A DNA stretch of 7,081 bases from Deltaproteobacteria bacterium (GCA_031288745.1 JAITQT010000317.1:1-7081); one strand, 5' to 3'; positions 1 through 5,952 are shown, numbered from the stretch's first letter. Numbers and translations: made by a program. Notes: generated from the letters alone by a model not told the origin.

Positions 1-131
1 AGCAGCCTGGATTTTTTATGATTGCATAAAGGAACTTCGTTTTATCCACATAAAGTAGATTATTCTCTCTAATTTGGACAAACGACTGTTCGGCGCTCGG
101 TAATTTTAACATTGAGCCCTCCTCAGATTGG

Positions 132-189
132 GCCTGAAAAAGATTGCTCTTTTAGCCCATATCTTTTAATCTTAACTTATTTTTCAGGC
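132..189. repeat. Inverted repeat, 10-bp perfect arms
   Basis: The arms GCCTGAAAAA (132-141) and TTTTTCAGGC (180-189) are perfect reverse complements separated by 38 nt. The last two bases of the right arm are also the first two bases of the next inverted repeat, so the two hairpins abut or compete. The A/T composition at the base of the stem means it could act as a terminator on either strand, or it could be part of a structured RNA. No function can be assigned. Confidence 0.55.
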
Positions 190-221
190 TTAAAGGCAAC
201 ACTCGCCTAAAGCCTTTAAGC
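188..221. repeat. Inverted repeat, 10-bp perfect arms, 14-nt loop
   Basis: GCTTAAAGGC (188-197) pairs perfectly with GCCTTTAAGC (212-221) across a 14-nt loop. It shares bases 188-189 with the preceding inverted repeat. There is no T-tract on the + side (CGCGACTATC follows) and none on the minus side beyond the A/T of the adjacent arm, so it is not a typical intrinsic terminator. It may be a structured RNA element or a relic of a mobile element. Confidence 0.55.
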
Positions 222-238
222 GCGACTATCAGAAATAA

Positions 239-547
239 GAAAAAAGCCTAAAGAGCTACGAAATTTTCCCCTACGACTTGGAGCGCGCTTCTTAGCTTAA
301 TTACCATCACGACTATGAAAGCTTAATCAACTATGGCCGAATAAAGACACTCTTAAATCTTAGTCGTCTAAATCAGGTGAACCTTTACGGGCTCTCAATA
401 GGTGATGAGGTGACCCAAAGTTTTTGACCAAAATTAATCCACAATATAGGCCTTATCTTCAGTCGAGCGGGAAGTGGAAAACAAGGTCTGACGAGGCCTT
501 GTCAACGCTTACGGCTTATCTCTAGTTATTGGAGAGCTCTTCATTAA
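239..547 (+). pseudogene. Possible broken reading frame, unidentified
   Basis: One + frame stays open for about 103 codons except for a TAG at 293-295 and a TGA at 425-427, ending in TAA at 545-547. The middle segment (296-424) reads as plausible protein, with pieces such as NYHHDYESLINYGRIKTLL and LSIGDEVTQSF. I do not recognise a family. There is no credible start, and the codon choice lacks the GCC/GGC-rich usage of the intact genes. It may be a decayed gene or chance; confidence is low. Confidence 0.18.
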
Positions 548-856
548 TGTTTGAGCTGGAAAAATTAATCCGAACATAGAAGGTTAAATGTGGCCATGCA
601 ATGACGGAAAACTTGTCCATTGTCTTAACGATATTTAAGTTATTTTTTCCCCTAAAAGTAAATTTTTTAGGCCTAGAGCAAGATTGTGGTCTCATCAGGT
701 AATTATTTTTTTTTACCACGAGTGGTATACTTTTTCTGGTAATATTCAGCCGGACAATATTTCCCGTCTTTATTTGGGAATAGGCTTATTGGATCGGTTT
801 TCCTTCTTTTTTTGGCAAAATAAATTATCTATATCTTAATAAAATTAACTACCCTA

Positions 857-1134
857 AACATAATCAAGTTTAATTATGTTTTTATCTAAATTAGCCTCAA
901 AGATGTCAATGCCCATCTTATCCTCTAAAGCCGCGCCCTTATTTCGCCGCACCACCTCCTAAGCCTAGAGTAAGTTCTTGGGGTGATAGTCCGTCTATAA
1001 GACTAAACCACTTTCCTAATTTGACAGCTGTTAACCAGCTCAAACAGCCTCTGAAGTATCCAAATATCTACCCTAGCTTTAAGGCCTCTGTTCTTGTTTA
1101 GCGTTTCGCGAACTAACTATCTATCTTTCTCCAT
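857..1134 (-). pseudogene. Degenerate group II intron reverse transcriptase/maturase N-terminus
   Basis: Two adjoining minus-strand frames make a broken coding region. The first, from an ATG at 1134, reads MEKDR, a TAG, LVRETLNKNRGLK, then VDIWILQRLFELVN up to a TAG at 1005-1003. The second frame (down from about 1018) reads TDYHPKNLL, a TAG, A, a TAG, then EVVRRNKGA and GIDIFEANLDKNI, ending at a TAG at 856-854. The NLL..A...V.RNKGA core followed by a FEANL-type segment matches the RT0 region of group II intron maturases (family pattern ENLL.A...V..NKGAPG.DG). Several stops lie where the family pattern would allow a glutamine, consistent with CAG to TAG decay. Everything beyond RT0 is missing: no RT1-RT7, no YADD, no domain X. 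It cannot make an active enzyme. Confidence 0.5.
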
Positions 1135-1465
1135 AAGTACTCCTTCATCTTCACCATTTACCCCCTTCCCTGAGCCTAGTTTATGCCATCAAAACCTACT
1201 TCTCCCCTAGGCTCTTTAGTACTATTTAGGCCTTCAATTCCCTAGCCGCTCACAACACCGCTGTTGCCCTCCCCGCTTATCTCCTCTTACCTTCCAAACA
1301 TTTTACTCAATCATCCCATAACGACCATCTTCGCTGGTCAGTTCTTAGGGCTAAATGGCTACGTTGGTGAGCACCATACCTCTTAGTTTCAATTATCGCC
1401 GACTCGGCAGTGTTTCCCCCGTACGATCAGCAATATATGGATACTCTCCTCGCTACAAGACCTAA

Positions 1466-1483
1466 ATAGGTTCATCAACCTAT
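1466..1483 (-). other. Perfect 7-bp stem-loop inside the intron remnant
   Basis: ATAGGTT (1466-1472) and AACCTAT (1477-1483) form a perfect stem around a 4-nt loop. On the minus strand it directly follows TTAGTC and sits in the place of the GAUAGAGG...CCUCUAG hairpin of LtrB domain I. In group II introns, stem-loops of this region carry exon-binding sequences. That this one does so is inference. Confidence 0.4.
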
Positions 1484-1590
1484 CGACTAATCATTCACCT
1501 CCTTAAGTAGTTACGTTCAGTTACAAAAGCCACTGACTAGGCCCTGACGCAGACTTTCACCGCGCAGATAAGATGCTTTCACTGTCTCAC

Positions 1591-1763
1591 ATATATTTTA
1601 TTTATTCTCTTAAATAATAATTTATTTAATTTTTTTTTATTGGTTATAAATTACAAATTTATCTTTAACTCTCTCGCTTTCCATCACTATAGTAAAAGAC
1701 TCTCTCCTTAATCAAAAATCCATTGATAGGACTTAAAAAAAGCTTGCATTTTTTCTTGTTTTT
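1591..1763. other. AT-rich leader upstream of cpoB
   Basis: This stretch begins at the sharp composition change next to the intron remnant. It contains long A/T runs and a TATAAA (1644-1649), but I see no convincing paired -35/-10 promoter. A promoter for cpoB is expected here because nothing intact lies upstream. A TTG at 1723 would open the cpoB frame 19 codons early, but it has no ribosome binding site. Confidence 0.4.
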
Positions 1764-1769
1764 AGGTAA
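1764..1769 (+). promoter_or_regulatory. Ribosome binding site that decides the cpoB start
   Basis: AGGTAA, within TTTTTAGGTAAA, lies 10 nt before the ATG at 1780. The upstream TTG (1723) in the same frame has only CTTAATCAAAAATCCA in front of it, with no Shine-Dalgarno match. The same 11-mer TTTTTAGGTAA recurs in front of the rdgB leader at 5938-5948, which supports it as a ribosome binding site in this genome. Confidence 0.55.
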
Positions 1770-1779
1770 ATTTAACTTG

Positions 1780-2484
1780 ATGACACTTTACCATGACATT
1801 CTTTCTTATCTTGACGACCAACCGGTTTTCAGGAAGCTATATTTAGGTTTTACGGCCTTTATAATTTTTTGGTCAGCCGCTGCAACGCTATCTGGATGCT
1901 CTTGGTTTGGTTCAGTTTCTAGAGATGAGTTCGACGCTCTTTCTGGGCGTGTAAGCAAAATTGAAAACGTCGTTTACCGCTCTCCCAACGCCCAGCCACA
2001 CCCTGGGGCAGTTAATGGGGGCTTAAGGACTAATGGGCCAATCGATCCTGCCTTTCAGGCCGCTTTTCCCGAGGCACCCAGCGCCGGAGCCAGGACCTCT
2101 TCGTCTGAAAAGAATCGCTACTCTCGAGCCCAAGCTTTGTTAAAAGCTAAGCGCTACCAAGAAGCGGCCAGTGCCTTTATCGCTCAACTCCAGGATTTTC
2201 CTAACGGTCGTCTAGCCCCAAACGCCCGCTATTGGCTTGGGGAGTGCCATTACGCCCGAGGTGACTACGCTGGCGCTATGTCGGAATTCCGTCAAGGCCT
2301 GTGGGATTACCCAAATTCTAATAAAGCCGCTGATTATTTATTAAAAATCTCTTATTGTCAAAGCCGTCTTGGCGACGGGCCTGGGGCTATGAATAGCTTA
2401 AGGCAGTTATTGAGCGCCTATCCAGACTCTGATTCGGCTAAGTTAGTCAGAAGTGGTCGCAGCCGCTTTGCCAATGGGTTTTAG
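1780..2484 (+). CDS. cpoB: Tol-Pal-associated TPR lipoprotein, CpoB/YbgF family
   Basis: This 234-residue envelope protein belongs to the family that couples the Tol-Pal machinery to peptidoglycan synthesis at constriction; the E. coli member modulates a class A PBP together with TolA. Residues 17-40 form a signal peptide: FRK, a hydrophobic stretch (LYLGFTAFIIFWSAAAT), then a lipobox LSGC with the lipid-accepting cysteine at 40. Serine at +2 predicts outer-membrane sorting. Residues about 46-65 are a very short remnant of the family's coiled coil, followed by a Pro/Gly/Ala-rich linker (about 67-110). Three TPR units follow: about 113-143 (RYSRAQALL...DFPNG), 146-180 (ARYWLGECHYARGDYAGAM...YPNS) and 182-217 (LLKISYCQSRLGD...YPDS), the standard YbgF C-terminal arrangement. 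The start at 1780 is chosen for its ribosome binding site. Oddities are the lipobox (E. coli CpoB is soluble and periplasmic), the short coiled coil, and the absence of tolQRAB-pal next to it, although the PBP1A gene follows. The stop is TAG. Confidence 0.82.
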   Translation: MTLYHDILSYLDDQPVFRKLYLGFTAFIIFWSAAATLSGCSWFGSVSRDEFDALSGRVSKIENVVYRSPNAQPHPGAVNGGLRTNGPIDPAFQAAFPEAPSAGARTSSSEKNRYSRAQALLKAKRYQEAASAFIAQLQDFPNGRLAPNARYWLGECHYARGDYAGAMSEFRQGLWDYPNSNKAADYLLKISYCQSRLGDGPGAMNSLRQLLSAYPDSDSAKLVRSGRSRFANGF

Positions 2485-2645
2485 TTGAAGTAGGTTATTT
2501 TTTTATTAAAAAATTAATTTTAACTTTTCTATATATTATTTTTCAATTTATTTTAATGAATATTTTTAAATTAATTTAATTTTTTTTAATAAAAATAGAT
2601 TTTTTATTGTTTAAACTATATTTTAGCTCTTTCGAAGCCTTTAGC

Positions 2646-2663
2646 CAGCTAAGGCCTTAGCTG
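2646..2663. repeat. 18-bp perfect palindrome
   Basis: CAGCTAAGGCCTTAGCTG is identical to its own reverse complement, with no spacer. A perfect palindrome without a loop is more typical of a dimeric protein-binding site than of an RNA terminator. It lies 162 nt after cpoB and 296 nt before the PBP1A start. No regulator is known from the window. Confidence 0.5.
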
Positions 2664-2696
2664 CTTTTGGCCTGAGAGTCAATTATATCTTTTGAG

Positions 2697-2733
2697 GCTA
2701 GGGGGAATTTTTTACCCCTTTTCCTTGCCTAGC
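2697..2733 (+). terminator. Terminator-like hairpin followed by a T-rich stretch
   Basis: GCTAGG (2697-2702) pairs with CCTAGC (2728-2733), and an inner GGG (2703-2705) can pair with CCC (2715-2717). The stem is followed by TTATTTTTCTTT. The stem is interrupted and asymmetric, and it lies more than 200 nt beyond the cpoB stop, so termination is plausible but weakly supported. Confidence 0.25.
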
Positions 2734-2944
2734 TTATTTTTCTTTCGCGGCCAAAGCTTTGGGCAGAGGCCTATTAACCTTGACCTTTTTAGTTTTTTCG
2801 CCTTAAAAATTGGCCACCATTACCCTTTCTATAAGGTTGGTCGAATAATTGCTTTAGTTAATCTTTAACTTCTAGAGAGAGGGAAATTTTAGCCCTCATC
2901 TTAGTTCTTTAATATCGCGGCCTTTTAAGGCCTATAGGCTATGC

Positions 2945-2949
2945 GGTGA
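2945..2949 (+). promoter_or_regulatory. Ribosome binding site of the PBP1A gene
   Basis: GGTGA lies 9 nt before the ATG at 2959 and matches the 3' half of the canonical AAGGAGGTGA. It is a modest match, but no other start with better support exists, since the frame has a stop closely upstream. Confidence 0.45.
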
Positions 2950-2958
2950 ACATTATTC

Positions 2959-5565
2959 ATGGTCAAAATTAATACCAATATCAATAAAGGGCTGGCTAAA
3001 GACGCCAGGGCCCTTAAGGCGAGAAAAATTTCTCCCACCTCCCTAAGGCCGGAAGACCCTCGCCCCGGACTTTTGGCCGAGGGGCAACTTAATGGTAAAT
3101 TTCCGGGTGCTTGGCGTCATCCTCAAGCTTGGGTACCCAAGGAACTGGCCTTTTATTTCTTTTTAGCTCCCTTCTTTTTTTGGCCTATCGCCGTGGTCGG
3201 TTTTATTTACCAAATCTACTCCTATAACATATCGGGCCGGGCGCTAGAAGACATCAAAAACTACACCATGCCTACTGTCTCTTTTATCTTTGCTTCCGAC
3301 AACACTTTAATGGCCGAAATTTTTAACGAACACCGCCTAATCACCCCCTTAATTAAAATTCCACCTATGGTCATCGACGCCTTTATAGCCGCTGAGGATA
3401 GTTCTTTTTACCAGCATCAAGGGGTAGACACTTTAGGCATCGTCCGGGCGCTTTTAGCTAACATTAAAGCCGGTCAAACGGTGCAAGGGGCCTCAACCAT
3501 CACCCAGCAAATGATTCGCTCGTTTTTATTAACTAACGAAAAAACCTATGACCGCAAATTAAGGGAAATGATTTTAGCCTGGCAGGCCGAAAGGCATATG
3601 AGCAAAGATGAAATCCTCTTTCTCTACCTTAACCGCATCTATCTTGGGCGCGGGGCTTACGGGGTAGAATCAGCGGCCAGGATGTATTTTGGCAAAACTA
3701 TTCAGGAAGTTAATTTAGCCGAAGCGGCCATGTTGGCCGGCTTAGCCCAGGCCCCTGGAAGGCTTCAGGCTCATCTAGGCACTGAGCGCAGCCGAGAGAG
3801 GCAAAACTATGCGCTTACCCAAATGGTTAAAGGCGGTTACATCACCCAAGCCCAAGCTGATAGAGCTGCGGCTACGGAGCTAAAATTTATTACCCGGCGC
3901 CCCAATGTCTATCGCCAGGTTGCCCCTCAATACGCCGAAGTCGTTAGAATTCAGATGAGTGAATATATGGGGGCTGAGTCGCTACTTAACGACGGGTTTC
4001 GGATTTACACTTCAATCGATCTTCAAGCCCAGGCTCAAGCCACGGCCGCCGTGCGCGAAGGTTTGGACGCTCTGGCCCTGCGCCAGAGGATGTCGCCTAA
4101 GGTTAGGACTTTAAACCCACAACAGGTGGCTGACTACCTTAAAAGGTCCAAATCTAGTATGGATAACCGGCCTTTGATGATCAATCAAGAGCCGGCTGGC
4201 CTAGTGACGGAAGTGGTCAGGAGTCCATCGGCCGGCTATATCATAGAAATTGGCTATGAAAAGGGCTTTTTACCAGCCAAGAATACTCGCGGCTTTGCCT
4301 TTAAGCCAAACGATCTGATCATGGTCCGCATTTTAGGCCGCGACGAACAAAGTGGTCTTTTAGAACTAACCGCCGCCCCGCCGCCCGAGATCCAAGGGGC
4401 TTTGGTGCTGATGGAAAATAAGACAGGCCGGGTGCTAGCCATGGTCGGCGGTCGCGATTTTGGTTTAGAGGGGGTCGGCAATAGCGATTTTAACCGAGCC
4501 ATCTTGGCCATGAGGCAACCAGGCAGCTCCTTTAAACCCTTCGTCTACACTGCTGCTCTTGATAATGGCTACACTGAAGCCTCCGTGGTCTACGACGTGC
4601 CCGTTAGCTACCCAGACGGGCCTGGCCGAAGGTGGGCCCCTAGGAACGCTGGAGGCGGGCACCATGGGCCAATAACCATTAGAGACGCTATCCGCCGCTC
4701 AGTTAACGTGGTGGCCGTAAAAGTGACCGACTCTATTGGCCCCGACACCGTTGTGGAATACGCCAAACGTATGGGCATAACCACAGCCCTTAATCCCTCT
4801 CTCCCCTTAGCCTTGGGGGCTTCGGAAGTTACTTTGTTAGATATGACTAAGGCCTATTCTACCTTTCCCAACCTTGGGGCCTGGCCTTGGCCGTCGTTTG
4901 TCGATAGGGTCGAAGATCGCTATGGTCGGACAGTTATGAACTTCCAGCCTCATTTAACCCAAGCTATCTCTCCTCAAACAGCCTATATAATGATTGATAT
5001 GCTTAGCGCTGTAGCTAAGAGTGGCACTGGGGCCAGGGTTGGGGCTGCTTTCCCCAATATGAGCCTCGCCGGTAAGACTGGCACGACCAACTCCCAAGCC
5101 GACGCTCTCTTTATCGGCTTTACCCCTGAATACACCTGCGGGGTCTGGGTGGGGCGAGAGACTAGAATTAGCCTAGGGAGCGGCGAACAAGGGGCCAGAA
5201 CGGCCGCACCCATATTTATCGCTTTTATGAAACAATTTCTGGCCGATAAAGAAGTTGGCAAGTTTCCAGTGCCCGAAGGTTTGGTGCGCCAAAATCTATT
5301 ACCTCAAGACTCCGAAGACATCTACATTGGCTCTAGCGTTAGCTACGTCTTTAAGGCCGACGAAGTGGGCCGAGGCAAACCCGACACTAGTATTGCCCAT
5401 CAATACGACAGCTATGATTCCTATGATTCAGAGTCCAATTACTATTCTGAATCTGGCCGAGGCAGCGGCCGCTCGAGCCACTACACCGCTCGAAGCCAAG
5501 AGGCCATGGATCGAAGGCTAATGGATTATTTAGCCGGCTACGGTAGCGGTAGAGGCGGCATTTAA
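2959..5565 (+). CDS. mrcA: Penicillin-binding protein 1A (bifunctional class A PBP)
   Basis: An inner-membrane enzyme that polymerises lipid II into glycan strands and cross-links the stem peptides on the periplasmic side. The 868 residues run as follows. Residues 1-61 are a long basic cytoplasmic tail, and 62-86 the membrane anchor. The glycosyltransferase (GT51) domain spans about 105-270, with EDSSFYQHQG (general base E146), GASTITQQ (177-184), RKLRE (second catalytic glutamate E203) and YLNRIYLGRGAYGVESAA (223-240). An OB-like region lies at about 345-475. The transpeptidase domain spans about 480-765, with the nucleophile in PGSSFKP (S523, K526), SVN (581-583) and KTGT (706-709). All catalytic residues are present, so it should be active. 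It is slightly longer than many PBP1As because of both tails. The C-terminal tail (about 801-868) is low in complexity, with SYDSYDSE and Gly/Arg/Ser repeats. After the QQ motif it has IRSFLLT where many homologues have KNLFLT. Upstream is cpoB, whose family modulates class A PBPs. The stop is TAA, with the dispersed repeat starting 4 nt later. Confidence 0.95.
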   Translation: MVKINTNINKGLAKDARALKARKISPTSLRPEDPRPGLLAEGQLNGKFPGAWRHPQAWVPKELAFYFFLAPFFFWPIAVVGFIYQIYSYNISGRALEDIKNYTMPTVSFIFASDNTLMAEIFNEHRLITPLIKIPPMVIDAFIAAEDSSFYQHQGVDTLGIVRALLANIKAGQTVQGASTITQQMIRSFLLTNEKTYDRKLREMILAWQAERHMSKDEILFLYLNRIYLGRGAYGVESAARMYFGKTIQEVNLAEAAMLAGLAQAPGRLQAHLGTERSRERQNYALTQMVKGGYITQAQADRAAATELKFITRRPNVYRQVAPQYAEVVRIQMSEYMGAESLLNDGFRIYTSIDLQAQAQATAAVREGLDALALRQRMSPKVRTLNPQQVADYLKRSKSSMDNRPLMINQEPAGLVTEVVRSPSAGYIIEIGYEKGFLPAKNTRGFAFKPNDLIMVRILGRDEQSGLLELTAAPPPEIQGALVLMENKTGRVLAMVGGRDFGLEGVGNSDFNRAILAMRQPGSSFKPFVYTAALDNGYTEASVVYDVPVSYPDGPGRRWAPRNAGGGHHGPITIRDAIRRSVNVVAVKVTDSIGPDTVVEYAKRMGITTALNPSLPLALGASEVTLLDMTKAYSTFPNLGAWPWPSFVDRVEDRYGRTVMNFQPHLTQAISPQTAYIMIDMLSAVAKSGTGARVGAAFPNMSLAGKTGTTNSQADALFIGFTPEYTCGVWVGRETRISLGSGEQGARTAAPIFIAFMKQFLADKEVGKFPVPEGLVRQNLLPQDSEDIYIGSSVSYVFKADEVGRGKPDTSIAHQYDSYDSYDSESNYYSESGRGSGRSSHYTARSQEAMDRRLMDYLAGYGSGRGGI
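5412..5429 (+). repeat. 9-nt tandem duplication in the PBP1A tail
   Basis: CTATGATTC occurs twice back to back (5412-5420 and 5421-5429), encoding part of the SYDSYDS repeat in the acidic, tyrosine-rich C-terminal tail. It looks like a recent slippage event. It keeps the reading frame and lies well outside the catalytic domains. Confidence 0.7.
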
Positions 5566-5568
5566 TAA

Positions 5569-5645
5569 CTGGTAGCGACTCTCGAGTCGTAATTAAGCTT
5601 TAGCATACCATTAAGATCTTAACATTGATCAAAGCGCAAAAACCC
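5569..5645. repeat. Dispersed 77-nt repeat, copy A
   Basis: This segment matches copy B (6918-6993) at 71 of 77 aligned positions, in the same orientation, with five substitutions and one single-base gap. It starts 4 nt after the PBP1A stop. Inside are a stem CGACT/AGTCG (5576-5580 and 5585-5589, loop CTCG) and a 12-bp perfect palindrome TTAAGATCTTAA (5611-5622). It is not open in any frame. Its position directly after a gene suggests a 3'-end or intergenic element, such as a MITE-like or REP-like unit. Confidence 0.85.
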
Positions 5646-5952
5646 TTTTAAAAGCAAAATAGTCTAAAAAATTAACTAGTAATAAGGCTCTGTTACAAAT
5701 TTATGTACTGAAAAATGTGACTTTTTACGCTTCGAGCAACATTATTTCTTTTGAGGTTTCTACTTAGCTCACTGCTCCAACCATAATATTTTAACTTGGA
5801 TTAATGTTAAAATTACTACGCTCCTATATGAGGCTACATTGTTGTGGTATGTGTCGTCCCTTTCAATAAGCTTGGCCCCGCAACATTCTCTCTTGTGAAC
5901 GGGCCCTTAAACGTTAATATGTGAACGGACACAATAATTTTTAGGTAAGTCT
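5646..5952. other. Spacer between repeat copy A and rdgB
   Basis: No gene is visible here. Points of note are GGCTCTGTTACAAAT at 5686-5700, which resembles an IS6-family end but has no partner, and a 9-nt direct repeat TGTGAACGG at 5894-5902 and 5920-5928. I see no strong promoter, though rdgB must be transcribed either from this region or by read-through. Confidence 0.4.
5894..5928 (+). repeat. Direct repeat of TGTGAACGG, 26-nt period
   Basis: TGTGAACGG is present at 5894-5902 and again at 5920-5928, starting 26 nt apart, in the leader of rdgB. The related GGTGAAC also occurs at 6840 and, inverted, in the arm ending at 6893. Two spaced copies upstream of a gene could be an operator, but no regulator is known and chance is possible. 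Confidence 0.3.

Larger units (their letters stand above)
1..856. other. Gene-free decayed region
   Basis: I find no intact gene in this stretch. All three frames on both strands are broken by stops at short intervals, and the longest open stretches have no start with a ribosome binding site and no recognisable motif. It holds two overlapping inverted repeats (132-221, listed separately), a broken + strand frame at 239-547, a small hairpin at 481-502 (ACAAGG/CCTTGT, 10-nt loop), and a short palindromic stem at 715-726 (ACCAC-GA-GTGGT) that follows a T-run. Local AT-rich blocks (about 600-860) alternate with more GC-rich ones, as in a decaying patchwork of former genes. On the minus strand just past the reverse transcriptase remnant, a 12-codon piece reading ILPKKEGKP could be a further scrap of the same protein, but it is too short to rely on. 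Confidence 0.6.
857..1590 (-). mobile_element. Probable group II intron remnant (5' part plus truncated maturase)
   Basis: Read on the minus strand from about 1590, this segment is purine-rich and looks like an intron RNA rather than protein-coding sequence. From about 1535 it contains CTGAACG, then TTAGTCGATAGG, then a hairpin whose 3' side reads TGAACCTA. Further on come ACTGCCGAG and a TAGTAC-containing segment. I recall the same order of blocks in domain I of the lactococcal Ll.LtrB intron (CUGAACG, GUCGAUAG, hairpin, GAUGCCGAG). The RNA-like part leads into a reverse transcriptase N-terminal remnant (857-1134), as expected for domain IV. GTGAG at 1590-1586 could be a degenerate GUGYG 5' end, and the composition changes sharply to AT-rich there. 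No reverse transcriptase catalytic motif (YADD) and no domain V/VI hairpin is visible below 857, so the element is 3' truncated. The identification rests on remembered sequence and could be wrong. Confidence 0.5.
2485..2958. other. Spacer between cpoB and the PBP1A gene
   Basis: This 474-nt gap has two parts. From 2485 to about 2627 it is almost pure A/T, with homopolymer runs and only AT-only hairpins just after the cpoB stop. From about 2628 it becomes ordinary in composition, with many GGCC/AGGCCT words, an 18-bp palindrome, a hairpin followed by Ts, and a GGCCTT-TT-AAGGCC stem at 2919-2932 next to a second palindrome GCCTATAGGC (2930-2939). No intact ORF is present on either strand. A minus-strand frame at 2789-2899 looks like decayed protein (see findings). 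A promoter for the PBP1A gene is expected here, but I cannot point to a convincing one. Confidence 0.5.

Noticed and set aside
522..719. 65-codon minus-strand ORF starting with GTG
   Set aside because: It has no ribosome binding site or recognisable motif, its composition is unlike the intact genes, and the frame is open upstream of the supposed start, so it looks like chance in AT-rich DNA next to the intron remnant.
1723..1779. TTG start extending cpoB by 19 residues
   Set aside because: No ribosome binding site before the TTG. The ATG at 1780 has AGGTAA upstream and gives a more usual signal-peptide length.
857..2484. Reassignment of TAG to a sense codon
   Set aside because: cpoB ends at a TAG exactly where its family ends, and none of the three intact genes contains an in-frame TAG, so ordinary decay explains the ambers in the remnant.
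4254..5261. Minus-strand ORFs inside the PBP1A gene
   Set aside because: They are antisense shadows of a strongly supported coding region and show no motif of their own.
5255..5521. 88-codon + strand ORF overlapping the PBP1A 3' end in another frame
   Set aside because: It overlaps the end of the transpeptidase region and the low-complexity tail. Its Thr/Ala-rich content is what a frame-shifted reading of that sequence gives.
5840..5935. Mobile element with GTGTC...GACAC ends in the rdgB leader
   Set aside because: The match between TGTGTCGTCC and the inverse of GAACGGACACA covers only about six bases before breaking, and no transposase fragment lies between them.
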